The notes: a model not told the origin generated them from the sequence alone. A stretch of DNA of 43,363 bases from Gammaproteobacteria bacterium (GCA_024639825.1 JAHEGH010000022.1:1-43363), one strand, 5' to 3'. Shown: positions 16,062 to 23,799, counted from the first letter of the stretch. Numbers and translations are program-made.

Positions 16062-16063
16062 GT

Positions 16064-16600
16064 ATGAGTAAGACAGACGATACGAAATTGATTGAACGGT
16101 GCAGTGCAGGCGACCGACAGGCGTTTGAAGCCTTGTTGGCTGAGTATGAGAAACCCGTCTATAACGCGGCCTATCGAATGCTCAACAACCGGGACGATGC
16201 CAGGGATGTGACCCAGACGGTTTTCCTGAAAGTCTTCCAGAACTTTAGTCAGTACGACCCGTCGCGCCGTTTCTTCAGTTGGATCTACCGAATCACGTTG
16301 AATGAATCGATCAACTGGCTCGGCAAAGCGAACAGACTCGAGCCGCTGGCTTTCGACGCGGCCGATGAAGGGAAAGGACCGGAGCAGCAGCTTGAGAGCG
16401 CCAGGGTGTCTGCCACCGTGCAGGCGGCACTGATGACGATCAATACCGACTACCGGACCGTCGTAGTTTTGAAGCACTTCCTGGGATGCAGTTATGTGGA
16501 AATTGGCGAAATCCTCGAAATCCCGGAAAAGACCGTTAAATCACGTCTTTACACTGCTCGACAGCAGCTCAAAGACGCACTGACCGAACTGGGCTTATGA
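16064..16600 (+). CDS. ECF-type RNA polymerase sigma factor
   Basis: The protein has 178 residues. Region 2 spans about 18-90 ('AFEALLAEYEKPVYNAAYRML', 'DARDVTQTVFLKVFQNFSQYD', 'SWIYRITLNESINWL'). Region 4 spans about 120-175 ('VVLKHFLGCSYVEIGEILEIPEKTVKSRLYTARQQLK'). No region 1 or 3 is present, as expected for ECF sigma factors. The following gene overlaps by four bases and encodes a single-pass membrane protein, the usual cognate anti-sigma arrangement. The upstream motif shared with 17402 suggests autoregulation and control of the repeat protein. It follows a complete partner-switch set on the same strand, an unusual combination. Confidence 0.93.
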   Translation: MSKTDDTKLIERCSAGDRQAFEALLAEYEKPVYNAAYRMLNNRDDARDVTQTVFLKVFQNFSQYDPSRRFFSWIYRITLNESINWLGKANRLEPLAFDAADEGKGPEQQLESARVSATVQAALMTINTDYRTVVVLKHFLGCSYVEIGEILEIPEKTVKSRLYTARQQLKDALTELGL

Positions 16601-17361
16601 CAATAGAGCAAAAATTCACAGACCTGATCAACGCCGACATTGACGGTGACATCAGCGAAGCAGAAAAGGCCGAACTGCAGGCATTCCTCAGCGACAACGC
16701 TGAAGGACGTGCAATGCACGACGAGCTTGCTGCTCTCTGTGACACGCTCGAAGGCGTCGAACAGGAAGCCCCCCCGCCCTACATGAGGCATGTCATCATG
16801 AATTCCGTACCACCGACCGGGAGTAAAGAAGAGTCCCCGGGGTTCCTCCAGATACTGTTTGCGACACCTGCGCTGAAGTACGCGGTAACGTTCGCAGCCG
16901 GCGTCTTTCTCACGCTGAGCATGTTGAGTTCCAGCCAGATTTCAAACCAGACCTTTGACAACGTAACCGGGCTGGTCGGAACGGTAGCAGAGCCAGTCAA
17001 TACAACATTTGCCCGGTCTGTGACGCTAAGCGAGACCGATATCGCGGGCACTGTGTCGTTACGCAGCGCCGGCTCGATCATGATTCTCGATTTCGATTTG
17101 GTCTCTACGGACCATATAGAGGTTCAGGCCGACTACACCGACAGGACAATCTGGTTTAACGGCTTTGCGCAGCTCGAGAGCGAAGGAACGACGGTTTCTG
17201 CGGAAGCGGGCCGGGTGCGGCTGAACATGGAAGAAGGCAAACGGCGCTATGCCGTTTATCTGCATAACCAGGGCGCCCGTCGTACAACCGTCAGCCTGCG
17301 CTTCCTGGCTGACGGCAAGGTTGTCCATCAGGCGAAACTCGACTATTCGCCTGGTCACTAA
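16597..17361 (+). CDS. Membrane anti-sigma factor (probable)
   Basis: The protein has 254 residues and starts at ATGA overlapping the sigma stop. A cytoplasmic N-terminus (about 1-90) resembles anti-sigma domains ('LINADIDGDISEAEKAELQAFLSD'). It lacks the HxxxCxxC zinc motif and has only one His and one Cys in that area. A membrane helix lies at about 93-112 ('LKYAVTFAAGVFLTLSMLSSS'). The remaining 140 residues are periplasmic and beta-rich, with a C-terminal Ig-like stretch ('RYAVYLHNQGARRTTVSLRF'). Regulated cleavage is the usual way to free the sigma factor in such pairs, and a PrsW-type protease is encoded at 21620. The assignment rests on position and topology more than on sequence motifs. 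Confidence 0.75.
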   Translation: MTIEQKFTDLINADIDGDISEAEKAELQAFLSDNAEGRAMHDELAALCDTLEGVEQEAPPPYMRHVIMNSVPPTGSKEESPGFLQILFATPALKYAVTFAAGVFLTLSMLSSSQISNQTFDNVTGLVGTVAEPVNTTFARSVTLSETDIAGTVSLRSAGSIMILDFDLVSTDHIEVQADYTDRTIWFNGFAQLESEGTTVSAEAGRVRLNMEEGKRRYAVYLHNQGARRTTVSLRFLADGKVVHQAKLDYSPGH

Positions 17362-17481
17362 AGCCCTGCAGGGCTGGTTCGCGAGTCGATTGGCGCAAGA
17401 CACCAACTTTTTGTCGACCGGCCGGTACTGCAGATAAGACGAACACCACAGAGCCCGATACAGGGCCAAGGGGATGGAAAG
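17362..17481 (+). other. Intergenic region before repeat-protein gene
   Basis: These 120 bases start with the perfect 14-bp palindrome AGCCCTGCAGGGCT (17362-17375). No T-run follows it, so it is not a clear terminator. The ECF-like promoter at 17402-17428 lies in the middle. A weaker sigma-70-like pair, TTGTCG (17411) and GATAAG (17433) with a 16-base spacer, overlaps it. The purine-rich AAGGGGATGGAAAG before ATG 17482 is the ribosome-binding region. Confidence 0.5.
17402..17428 (+). promoter_or_regulatory. Putative ECF-sigma promoter before the nonapeptide-repeat gene
   Basis: ACCAACTTTTTGTCGA, 7 bases, then GTAC. It matches the element at 16035-16061 at 14 of 16 positions in the first block and fully in GTAC, with identical spacing; the 7-base spacer differs. 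This is the pattern expected of a sigma factor that controls both its own gene and a target gene. It lies 53 bases before the ATG at 17482, a normal 5' leader length. Confidence 0.62.
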
Positions 17482-18546
17482 ATGGCTACAAGCAACAAAA
17501 CAATTCCTGTCATATTGATCGGCGTCGCAGCGCTGGCCGTGGTCGCGTACTTCGGCATGAACAACCCGGCAGGTGACGAAGTCGCCGGTACGGTTGCTCC
17601 GGCGGAGCGCTATCGCGCCACTCAGGACAATGAAATCCAGCTCGGCGACGAGTCGATCCAGGAAGTCATGCAGTCCGACGTGTTTGCGCGCCTGGTCGCC
17701 GATGACGCATTCCGCGAGGCCATGCGCAGCGAAGCTTTCCGTAATGCACTGTCCAGCGACGCGCTTCGCGACGCTTTCGCAAGCGCTTCATTCCGCGACG
17801 CATTGTCCAGCGCTTCATTCCGTGACGCACTGTCCAGTGATCGCCTTCGCGATGCATTTTCGAATGCCTCGATGCGCGACGCCTTTGCCAGCGCCTCATT
17901 TCAGGACGCACTGAATAGCGACGCATTACGCGAGGCATTTACGAGCCGTTCTATGCAGGACGCCTTCGCGAATGCTTCATTCCGCGATGCGATGTCGGAC
18001 AAAGCATTCCGCGACGCGCTGCGTAGCGACAAACTGCGCGAGTCAATGATGAGCCAGTCGTTCGCAGACGCACTGCGCAGCGAAAACTATCGTGACGCGT
18101 TCAGCAGCGCAGCATGGGCCGACGCAATGCGCAGCAACGCATTCTCCGATGCATTGAGCAGCGCTTCGTTCCGCGACGCTCTGGCCAGCGACAACCTGCG
18201 CAATGCCTTGGCCAGCCAGTCATTTGCCGACGCTCTGGCCAGCGACAACCTGCGCAACGCGCTGTCGAGTGACGCTCTCCGCGATGCACTGACCAGCGAC
18301 GCACTGCGTGATGCCTTTGCCAGCGCTTCGTTCCGCGACGCAATGGCCAGCAACGCCTTCCGCGATGCACTCTCAAGTGATGCACTGCGCGACGCCTTTG
18401 CCAGCGCTTCGTTCCGCGACGCAATGGCCAGCAACGCCTTCCGCGACGCGCTGGCCGCCGACAATCTGCGCCTGGCCTTCTCCAATCGTGGATTCATGGA
18501 AGCCCTGCGTTCCGACGCTCTGAGAGACAACCTGAGCGAGCGGTAG
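17482..18546 (+). CDS. Membrane-anchored nonapeptide-repeat protein
   Basis: The 354-residue protein is not one I recognise. Residues 8-25 form a single hydrophobic helix ('IPVILIGVAALAVVAYFG'), so it is an inner-membrane anchor or uncleaved signal. After a linker, residues 57-353 consist of exactly 33 consecutive 9-residue units with no gap. The consensus is x-[AS]-[FL]-R-D-A-[FLM]-x-S, for example DALRDAFAS and ASFRDALSS. Position 3 is aromatic or aliphatic, position 6 almost always Ala and position 7 hydrophobic. It is not the Gly/Asp-rich RTX nonapeptide. It may form an elongated periplasmic solenoid or helical rod. It follows the sigma/anti-sigma pair and has a matching sigma promoter, so it is a likely target of that sigma factor. 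Confidence 0.9.
   Translation: MATSNKTIPVILIGVAALAVVAYFGMNNPAGDEVAGTVAPAERYRATQDNEIQLGDESIQEVMQSDVFARLVADDAFREAMRSEAFRNALSSDALRDAFASASFRDALSSASFRDALSSDRLRDAFSNASMRDAFASASFQDALNSDALREAFTSRSMQDAFANASFRDAMSDKAFRDALRSDKLRESMMSQSFADALRSENYRDAFSSAAWADAMRSNAFSDALSSASFRDALASDNLRNALASQSFADALASDNLRNALSSDALRDALTSDALRDAFASASFRDAMASNAFRDALSSDALRDAFASASFRDAMASNAFRDALAADNLRLAFSNRGFMEALRSDALRDNLSER
17650..18540 (+). repeat. Tandem 27-bp coding repeats, 33 units
   Basis: The 891 bases are 33 in-frame units of 27 bp. Most units have diverged in DNA, but some are fresh copies. A 53-base stretch at 18313-18365 is identical to 18394-18446 (81 bases, three units apart). A 29-base stretch at 18175 recurs at 18229 (two units apart). 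The array therefore grows by duplication of blocks of two or three units, and copy number may vary between strains. Confidence 0.95.
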
Positions 18547-18592
18547 GCCCTTATCCCCGGCCTCACGCTCAGGCGAAAAAGAGGAGCAAGAC

Positions 18593-18622
18593 CTGAGGAC
18601 GCGACATGGCTCGCGTCCTCAG
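18593..18622 (+). promoter_or_regulatory. 12-bp perfect hairpin in the leader of the peptidase-barrel gene
   Basis: CTGAGGACGCGA (18593-18604) pairs perfectly with TCGCGTCCTCAG (18611-18622) across a 6-base loop CATGGC. No T-run follows, so it is not an ordinary terminator. The loop holds an in-frame ATG (18606) for the downstream gene, 45 bases before the preferred start. It could be an RNA control element, a processing site between the repeat-protein and peptidase messages, or a DNA-binding site. Confidence 0.6.
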
Positions 18623-18650
18623 TACGTTGGAGGAAATAAAGGGAGAGAAC

Positions 18651-21623
18651 ATGCGAAACGCAGGCGCCCGATATTTAATCACCATGGCACTGGCCGTCCT
18701 GGTCGGTGCCAACGCGTTTGGGCAGCAACTTAGTTCCGTCGAAACGGACAAGCTCAGACTGCTGTACTTCGATCCAACTGAAACCTACCTCGTCCCGCGA
18801 GTCATCCAGACATTTCATAACTCGATGGAGCGTCAGGAAAGTATTCTCGGTTACACGTCCGACGAAAAAATCACCATCCTGCTTACCGACTTTGCCGATT
18901 ACGGCAATGCCGGGGCAACGTCCGTCCCGGCAAGCTCTGTCGTTATCGACATTGCACCCATTCCTCTGACATTCGAGACATCGGCCGTAACCGAACGAAT
19001 GTATACGATCATGAACCATGAGCTGGTTCATATCAGTAATACCGATCAGGCAGCGCCGGCCGACCTTAAGGCCCGACGTTTTTTCCGCGGAAAAGTACTC
19101 GCCATCCCCGAACATCCCGAGACGATTCTCTACCAGTACCTTACAGCTCCCCGCAAAACCAGTCCCCGTTGGTTCCTGGAAGGTATGGCGGTATTTCTCG
19201 AGACCTGGATGGCAGGCGGTCATGGCCGCGCCCAGGGCGCCTACGACGAGATGGTCTTCCGCGCCATGGTTCGTGATGACGCACACTTTTATGACCCGCT
19301 GGGTCTCGTGGCCGAGGGCGTCAAGGTCGACTTCCAGGTTGGTGCCAATGCCTACCTCTACGGCGCGCGCTTCATCACCTGGCTTGCCTACGAGTACTCT
19401 CCCGAGAAAGTAGTCGAGTGGGCACAACGTACCGAAGGCAGCCACCGCTCCTATGAGGAAGAGTTCAATCGTGTTTTCGGCAAGCGCCTTAATGACGCCT
19501 GGCAGGACTGGATCGCTTTCGAACACAAGTACCAGGAAGAAAATCTTGCGCGCATCCGCGAATTCGCGACGACCCCTTACGAACCCCTCACACGCGAGGC
19601 CGTGGGCTCGATCTCTCGCGCCTATTATGACGCCAGCACCAACAGCCTGATTGCCGGCTTTCGCGAGCCGGGCGTGACCGCAAATATCGGCGAACTTTCG
19701 CTCGAGAACGGCAACCTTCGACGCCTTGAGGACGTCAAGGGACCGATGGTCTACCGCGTCGCCTCTGTGGCCTTCGACAACGACTCGGACACGATCTTTT
19801 ACACGACCGACAACTATGCCTATCGGGATCTTATGCGGCTGGATCGCAAGACAGGCAAAGCCAGCATGCTGCAACGCGATGCGCGTATCGGCGAGATTGT
19901 TTTCAATCCACAGGACCGTTCGCTGTGGGGCGTGCGTCACCTGAACGGTTACGCGTCGATTGTGCGCATACCGCATCCCTATACGGAGTGGAACCTGGTC
20001 AAGACCCTGCCCTATGGCGGGATTGCCTACGATCTCGATATATCACCCGACGGGACAAAACTGTCGGGTTCGTTTGGCGATCTCCAGGGAAAGCACGCTC
20101 TGCAGGTTCACGACATTGAGACATTACTGAATGACAGGCTGGAACCTGTTGCCGAGTACATATTCGGCGATACGATTCCGGAAAGCTTTGTGTTTTCGCC
20201 CGATGGTCGATACCTGTTCGGCAGCAGTTACTACACTGGCGTGTCGAATATCTTTCGCTTCGAGTATCAAACGGGCGCACTCGAGGCGGTCAGCAATACC
20301 GAGACCGGCTTCTTCCGCCCGATCCCGATCGACAACGATAAGCTGATTGTTTTCAGTTACACGGGGCAGGGATTCATGCCCGCCCGAATATCGGCCAAGC
20401 CGCTCGACGACGTGAGTCCAATCGTCTACCTCGGAGCGCGGACAATCGCGAAACACCCGGTGCTCGAAACCTGGCGTGCTGGCTCTCCCGATGATATCGA
20501 TGCCGAGGACCGTATTGTCTCCCGAAGCAGCTACTCCGCGATCGAAAATCTCGGCACAGAATCTATATACCCGGTGCTGCTCGGATATAAGGATTCGGTG
20601 TCGGTTGGTCTAAAGGCAAACTTCTCCGACAAACTGCGTCTCGATACGCTGAGTATCGGCGCAGGCTACACAACTGACAGCGACCTGCCTTCCGACGAGC
20701 GCGCCAACTTCAGCATCGTGTATCGCCACAATGTCATCAGCGCGAGTCCGCTTTCCGGTGCGTGGACGTTCTCGGCAAAACGAAACAATGCTGACTTTTA
20801 TGATCTCTTCGGTCCGACCAAACGCAGCCGCAAGGGTAACCAGTTCTCGATCGAGTTCGACAGGGCACTGATCTCGGACAGTCCGCGGCGGCTCGACCTG
20901 GCCATGAATTTAAGCCACTTCACGGACATGGACAGCCTGCCGCGCTACCAGAATATCCCGGCGGCCTTTGATAAATTGTCAGCATTCGAGGCAAGCCTCG
21001 AATACTCGGATGTGAAAGCTTCGCTCGGTGCAGTTGATGACGAGAAGGGCTATAAGTGGATCCTGGGAAGCAGCTTCAACTACGTCGACTCAGACACGAT
21101 CCCCAAATTGGTGGCCGGCTTCGACTTCGGGTTTGCCCTGCCCTGGAAACACTCCTCCATCTGGCTGCGCAACTCGGCCGGTGGGGCATTTGGTGAGACT
21201 TCGGACGTCTTTGCGAACTTCTACTTCGGCGGCTTTGGCAATAACTATGTGGATCGCAGTTCGGTCAAACGCTATCGCGACGCCATTTCGATGCCGGGCT
21301 TTGAGATCAATGCTGTACCAGGTCGCAATTTCCACCGCGCAATGCTCGAATGGAACCTGCCGCCTGTAAGATTCACGCGAGTCGGAACGCCGGGCTTCTA
21401 CCTGAGCTGGGCACGGCCTGCAGTTTTCGTGAGCGCTCTGACAACGAACCTCGACGACAGCACCCTCCGCCAGGAAGTACAGAGCGCGGGCTTTCAGATC
21501 GACTTCCGCTTCACTGTCCTGTCGCGCCTGAATATGACCCTTTCGGCGGGCTATGCGAAAGGCTTCGGTAACAGCATAATCCCCGATGATGAGGAGTTTA
21601 TGTTGTCGCTGAAGATATTGTGA
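18651..21623 (+). CDS. Secreted HExxH peptidase/beta-propeller/outer-membrane beta-barrel fusion
   Basis: The 990-residue protein starts at ATG 18651 (GGGAGAG upstream) with a signal peptide ('MRNAGARYLITMALAVLVGA', cut near 'AFG/QQ'). An N-terminal zinc-peptidase domain carries 'IMNHELVHIS' (H123, E124, H127) and a downstream 'WFLEGMAVFLE' with the likely third ligand E177, a gluzincin arrangement. Residues of roughly 310-640 hold TolB/WD40-like blades ('DLDISPDGTKLSGSF', 'FVFSPDGRYLFGSSYYTGVSNIFR'). The last 300 or so residues alternate in beta-barrel style ('SVGLKANFSDKLRLDTLSIGAGYTT'), as in D15/surface-antigen barrels, but the chain ends in Leu rather than Phe. An alternative in-frame ATG at 18606 would add 15 residues. 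The peptidase probably faces the periplasm or the surface. Confidence 0.82.
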   Translation: MRNAGARYLITMALAVLVGANAFGQQLSSVETDKLRLLYFDPTETYLVPRVIQTFHNSMERQESILGYTSDEKITILLTDFADYGNAGATSVPASSVVIDIAPIPLTFETSAVTERMYTIMNHELVHISNTDQAAPADLKARRFFRGKVLAIPEHPETILYQYLTAPRKTSPRWFLEGMAVFLETWMAGGHGRAQGAYDEMVFRAMVRDDAHFYDPLGLVAEGVKVDFQVGANAYLYGARFITWLAYEYSPEKVVEWAQRTEGSHRSYEEEFNRVFGKRLNDAWQDWIAFEHKYQEENLARIREFATTPYEPLTREAVGSISRAYYDASTNSLIAGFREPGVTANIGELSLENGNLRRLEDVKGPMVYRVASVAFDNDSDTIFYTTDNYAYRDLMRLDRKTGKASMLQRDARIGEIVFNPQDRSLWGVRHLNGYASIVRIPHPYTEWNLVKTLPYGGIAYDLDISPDGTKLSGSFGDLQGKHALQVHDIETLLNDRLEPVAEYIFGDTIPESFVFSPDGRYLFGSSYYTGVSNIFRFEYQTGALEAVSNTETGFFRPIPIDNDKLIVFSYTGQGFMPARISAKPLDDVSPIVYLGARTIAKHPVLETWRAGSPDDIDAEDRIVSRSSYSAIENLGTESIYPVLLGYKDSVSVGLKANFSDKLRLDTLSIGAGYTTDSDLPSDERANFSIVYRHNVISASPLSGAWTFSAKRNNADFYDLFGPTKRSRKGNQFSIEFDRALISDSPRRLDLAMNLSHFTDMDSLPRYQNIPAAFDKLSAFEASLEYSDVKASLGAVDDEKGYKWILGSSFNYVDSDTIPKLVAGFDFGFALPWKHSSIWLRNSAGGAFGETSDVFANFYFGGFGNNYVDRSSVKRYRDAISMPGFEINAVPGRNFHRAMLEWNLPPVRFTRVGTPGFYLSWARPAVFVSALTTNLDDSTLRQEVQSAGFQIDFRFTVLSRLNMTLSAGYAKGFGNSIIPDDEEFMLSLKIL

Positions 21624-22633
21624 CGGGAAGCTATGTAATTCATACCCTGCTTGGCCTGCTGCCCGTATGCTGTTTCCTGGCAGCACTCATTTACCTGGAC
21701 AGCTACAAGCTTGTTCCGATTCGCTGGGTTCTCTCTGCAATCGGGCTCGGCTGCTTCGCAGGCATACTCAGCTACCCGCTAAATGTAGGTGCTGCAGCGC
21801 TGCTTGATATCGAGTTCGTGTCGCTGACCCGATATGTTGCCCCGTTTATTGAGGAATCCCTCAAAGCGATCATCATCATTGTTTTGATGCGCAACAACCG
21901 GGTGGGATTTCTTGTCGATGCAGCAATCTTCGGCTTTGCGGTCGGTGCCGGGTTCGCCATCTTTGAGAACCTGTATTACCTGCAGGTAGCGCCGGACATG
22001 CAGCTCGGCACGTGGATCGTTCGCGGCTTCGGCACCGCCATGATGCACGGCGGCGCAACTGCAATCTTCGCCATCACGTCGCATACATTGATGGGCGAGC
22101 ACCCGACGAAGGGCATCGTCCTTCTGCTGCCGGGCTTCCTCGTCGCAGCCATTGCCCATTCTGTCTACAACCACTTCTTTTTCGCGCCGATTATTAACAC
22201 GATGATTATCCTGGCATCCCTGCCAGTACTGCTGACAGTCGTTTTCCAGCAAAGCGAACGATCCGTTTCAGACTGGCTGGGCATGGGTTTCGATGCGGAT
22301 ACCGAACTGCTTCAACTGATCAACTCCGGTGAGTTTTCGACGTCGAATGTCGGCCATTACCTGCACTCGCTGAAGGAGAAATTCGAGGGGCCCATCGTGG
22401 TCGACCTGCTCTGCTACCTGCGGCTGCACACGGAACTGTCGATCCGGGCAAAGGGGCTGCTCATGATGCGTGAACAGGGATTTATGGATAAGGCCGGGGA
22501 AGAAACGAAGGCCAAGCTCGAGGAACTAAAGTTCCTCGAGTCCAGTATCGGTACAACGGGACTGCTCGCTATGAAGCCCTTCATGCATATGAGCCAGAAG
22601 GACCTCTGGCAGTTTTACATGCTCGCAAACTAG
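21620..22633 (+). CDS. PrsW-family intramembrane metalloprotease
   Basis: The 337-residue protein starts at GTG 21620, which overlaps the previous TGA. Several membrane helices carry the PrsW/CPBP-like motifs: EE at residues 78-79 ('APFIEESLKA'), 'GAGFAIFEN' (E116, N117), 'MMHGGATA' (H143) and 'AHSVYNHF' (H180, N184). In Bacillus, PrsW makes the first cut in anti-sigma factor RsiW. Here a membrane anti-sigma factor is encoded 4.3 kb upstream on the same strand. The C-terminal 120 residues form a soluble helical tail absent from a minimal PrsW. Coupled to the peptidase-barrel gene, it is a good candidate for the sigma-releasing protease; this link is inference. Confidence 0.88.
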   Translation: MTGSYVIHTLLGLLPVCCFLAALIYLDSYKLVPIRWVLSAIGLGCFAGILSYPLNVGAAALLDIEFVSLTRYVAPFIEESLKAIIIIVLMRNNRVGFLVDAAIFGFAVGAGFAIFENLYYLQVAPDMQLGTWIVRGFGTAMMHGGATAIFAITSHTLMGEHPTKGIVLLLPGFLVAAIAHSVYNHFFFAPIINTMIILASLPVLLTVVFQQSERSVSDWLGMGFDADTELLQLINSGEFSTSNVGHYLHSLKEKFEGPIVVDLLCYLRLHTELSIRAKGLLMMREQGFMDKAGEETKAKLEELKFLESSIGTTGLLAMKPFMHMSQKDLWQFYMLAN

Positions 22634-22637
22634 AAGC

Positions 22638-23795
22638 TCAGCGCTCGCTAAAGCTGGAAGGCGCAGCCAGCGTTCTGAGAAATGCCTCCAGATACGCCAA
22701 TTCAAGCTTGCTAAGGCCTAGTGGCTTGGTCTCGTTATGGCCGATCATGGCATCCGGCGCCTCATTATAGTGCGCCAGCATATCCGCTAACGTTGCGACC
22801 TGGCCTTTATGGCCGTAAGGCGCCGTATTTTCGAGATTGCGCAGAGACGGCGTGCGAAACGCGCCGATCAGTTCCGGACCCGTGTGCGCGAAGTCCAGTT
22901 CGGCACATTCCCTGGCCGGATCGTCGCTGTGCGCACCCCTGCAATTGAAAGGCTGCTCCAGGACCTCGCGAATGCCGACGATGCGACCCTTGTCGGGTGC
23001 CTCGCCCTCGAAATTGATCAGACCTGTATTGTGAAACTCGTTGTCGGTGAGTAGCGGACCGTTGTGGCACTGCGTGCAATTGGCTTCACCGATGAATAGC
23101 CGCAGACCGCGCACCTCTTCATCGGTAAATAATGCGGCTTGCTGAGCTTTGTCACCGGCAACCACGGCTGCCACATAACGATCGAAACGTGATGGCGTTG
23201 GCATGATCGTGCGCTCGAAGGCTGCAATAGCCTTGCCGATGTTCGAGAACATCGTGTCCACACTCGACGCTTCGCCGAACAGCGCCTTGTACATGCGCCA
23301 GTAGTCCTTGTCTTCGACAACAATCGCGATGGTCGTAAGCCTGTTCACGGCATGCTCATCCGGATCCTCGAGCGGCGACAGGGCCTGCGACCACTGGCTA
23401 TCGCGGCGCCCATCCCGGTAGAACCAGGGGCTGTAGGCCGTGCCGACGATGCTGGGGGTATTTCGTTTCGACGTACCTATCGCAACGCCCTTCGGCAGAC
23501 CATCAGCAAAGTGTCGCTCGGGCTGGTGACAGGTCCCACAGGAAACCGCACCATTCGTGCTGAAGCGGGTATCAAAGAAAAAGCGTCGACCAAACTCCAC
23601 AGCGCGTGGATCATCCGCGACGCCATTCGTGGGATCCGGTGGCAGATCCGGAAGCGATTCGAGCCAGAGGGACTCGAGAACAGCGATGCCCTCTTCTGAC
23701 CAGCCTCGCGGCTGATAATGCCACCTCGACACGAGCCATACGATGGTCACGATCGTTAGCGCAAGAGCGGCAAAGGTGATGAGGCGGATTCTCAC
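22638..23795 (-). CDS. Di-heme cytochrome c peroxidase/MauG family protein
   Basis: The 385-residue protein starts at GTG 23793-23795. An N-terminal membrane helix (about 5-22) anchors it or directs export. Two heme c sites are visible: C86-G-T-C-H90 and C240-T-Q-C-H244. Other family stretches are 'RRFFFDTRFSTNGAVSCGTCH', 'FRTPSLRNLENTAPYGHKGQ' and 'FLRTL'. The family reduces peroxide or carries out MauG-like oxidations in the periplasm. Its stop is four bases from the PrsW stop on the other strand. No electron-donor cytochrome gene is adjacent. Specific substrate is unknown. Confidence 0.9.
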   Translation of the reverse strand: MRIRLITFAALALTIVTIVWLVSRWHYQPRGWSEEGIAVLESLWLESLPDLPPDPTNGVADDPRAVEFGRRFFFDTRFSTNGAVSCGTCHQPERHFADGLPKGVAIGTSKRNTPSIVGTAYSPWFYRDGRRDSQWSQALSPLEDPDEHAVNRLTTIAIVVEDKDYWRMYKALFGEASSVDTMFSNIGKAIAAFERTIMPTPSRFDRYVAAVVAGDKAQQAALFTDEEVRGLRLFIGEANCTQCHNGPLLTDNEFHNTGLINFEGEAPDKGRIVGIREVLEQPFNCRGAHSDDPARECAELDFAHTGPELIGAFRTPSLRNLENTAPYGHKGQVATLADMLAHYNEAPDAMIGHNETKPLGLSKLELAYLEAFLRTLAAPSSFSER

Positions 23796-23799
23796 AGGG

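Noticed and set aside
17362-17375. Palindrome AGCCCTGCAGGGCT as a terminator of the sigma/anti-sigma message
   Set aside because: No T-run follows and there is no unpaired loop; it may be a protein site or chance.
17650-18540. 27-bp tandem repeats as a CRISPR-like array
   Set aside because: Units are contiguous and in frame with no unique spacers; the repeat is clearly coding.
18087-18566. Repetitive antisense frame over the nonapeptide array
   Set aside because: Any 27-bp repeat array gives repetitive frames on all six readings; no start signal, and the plus frame has the membrane anchor and ribosome-binding site.
18675-19976. A 433-codon open frame antisense to the peptidase-barrel gene
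   Set aside because: The plus strand encodes a signal peptide, HELVH motif and barrel; the antisense frame has no recognisable domain and is a by-product of GC-rich codon use.
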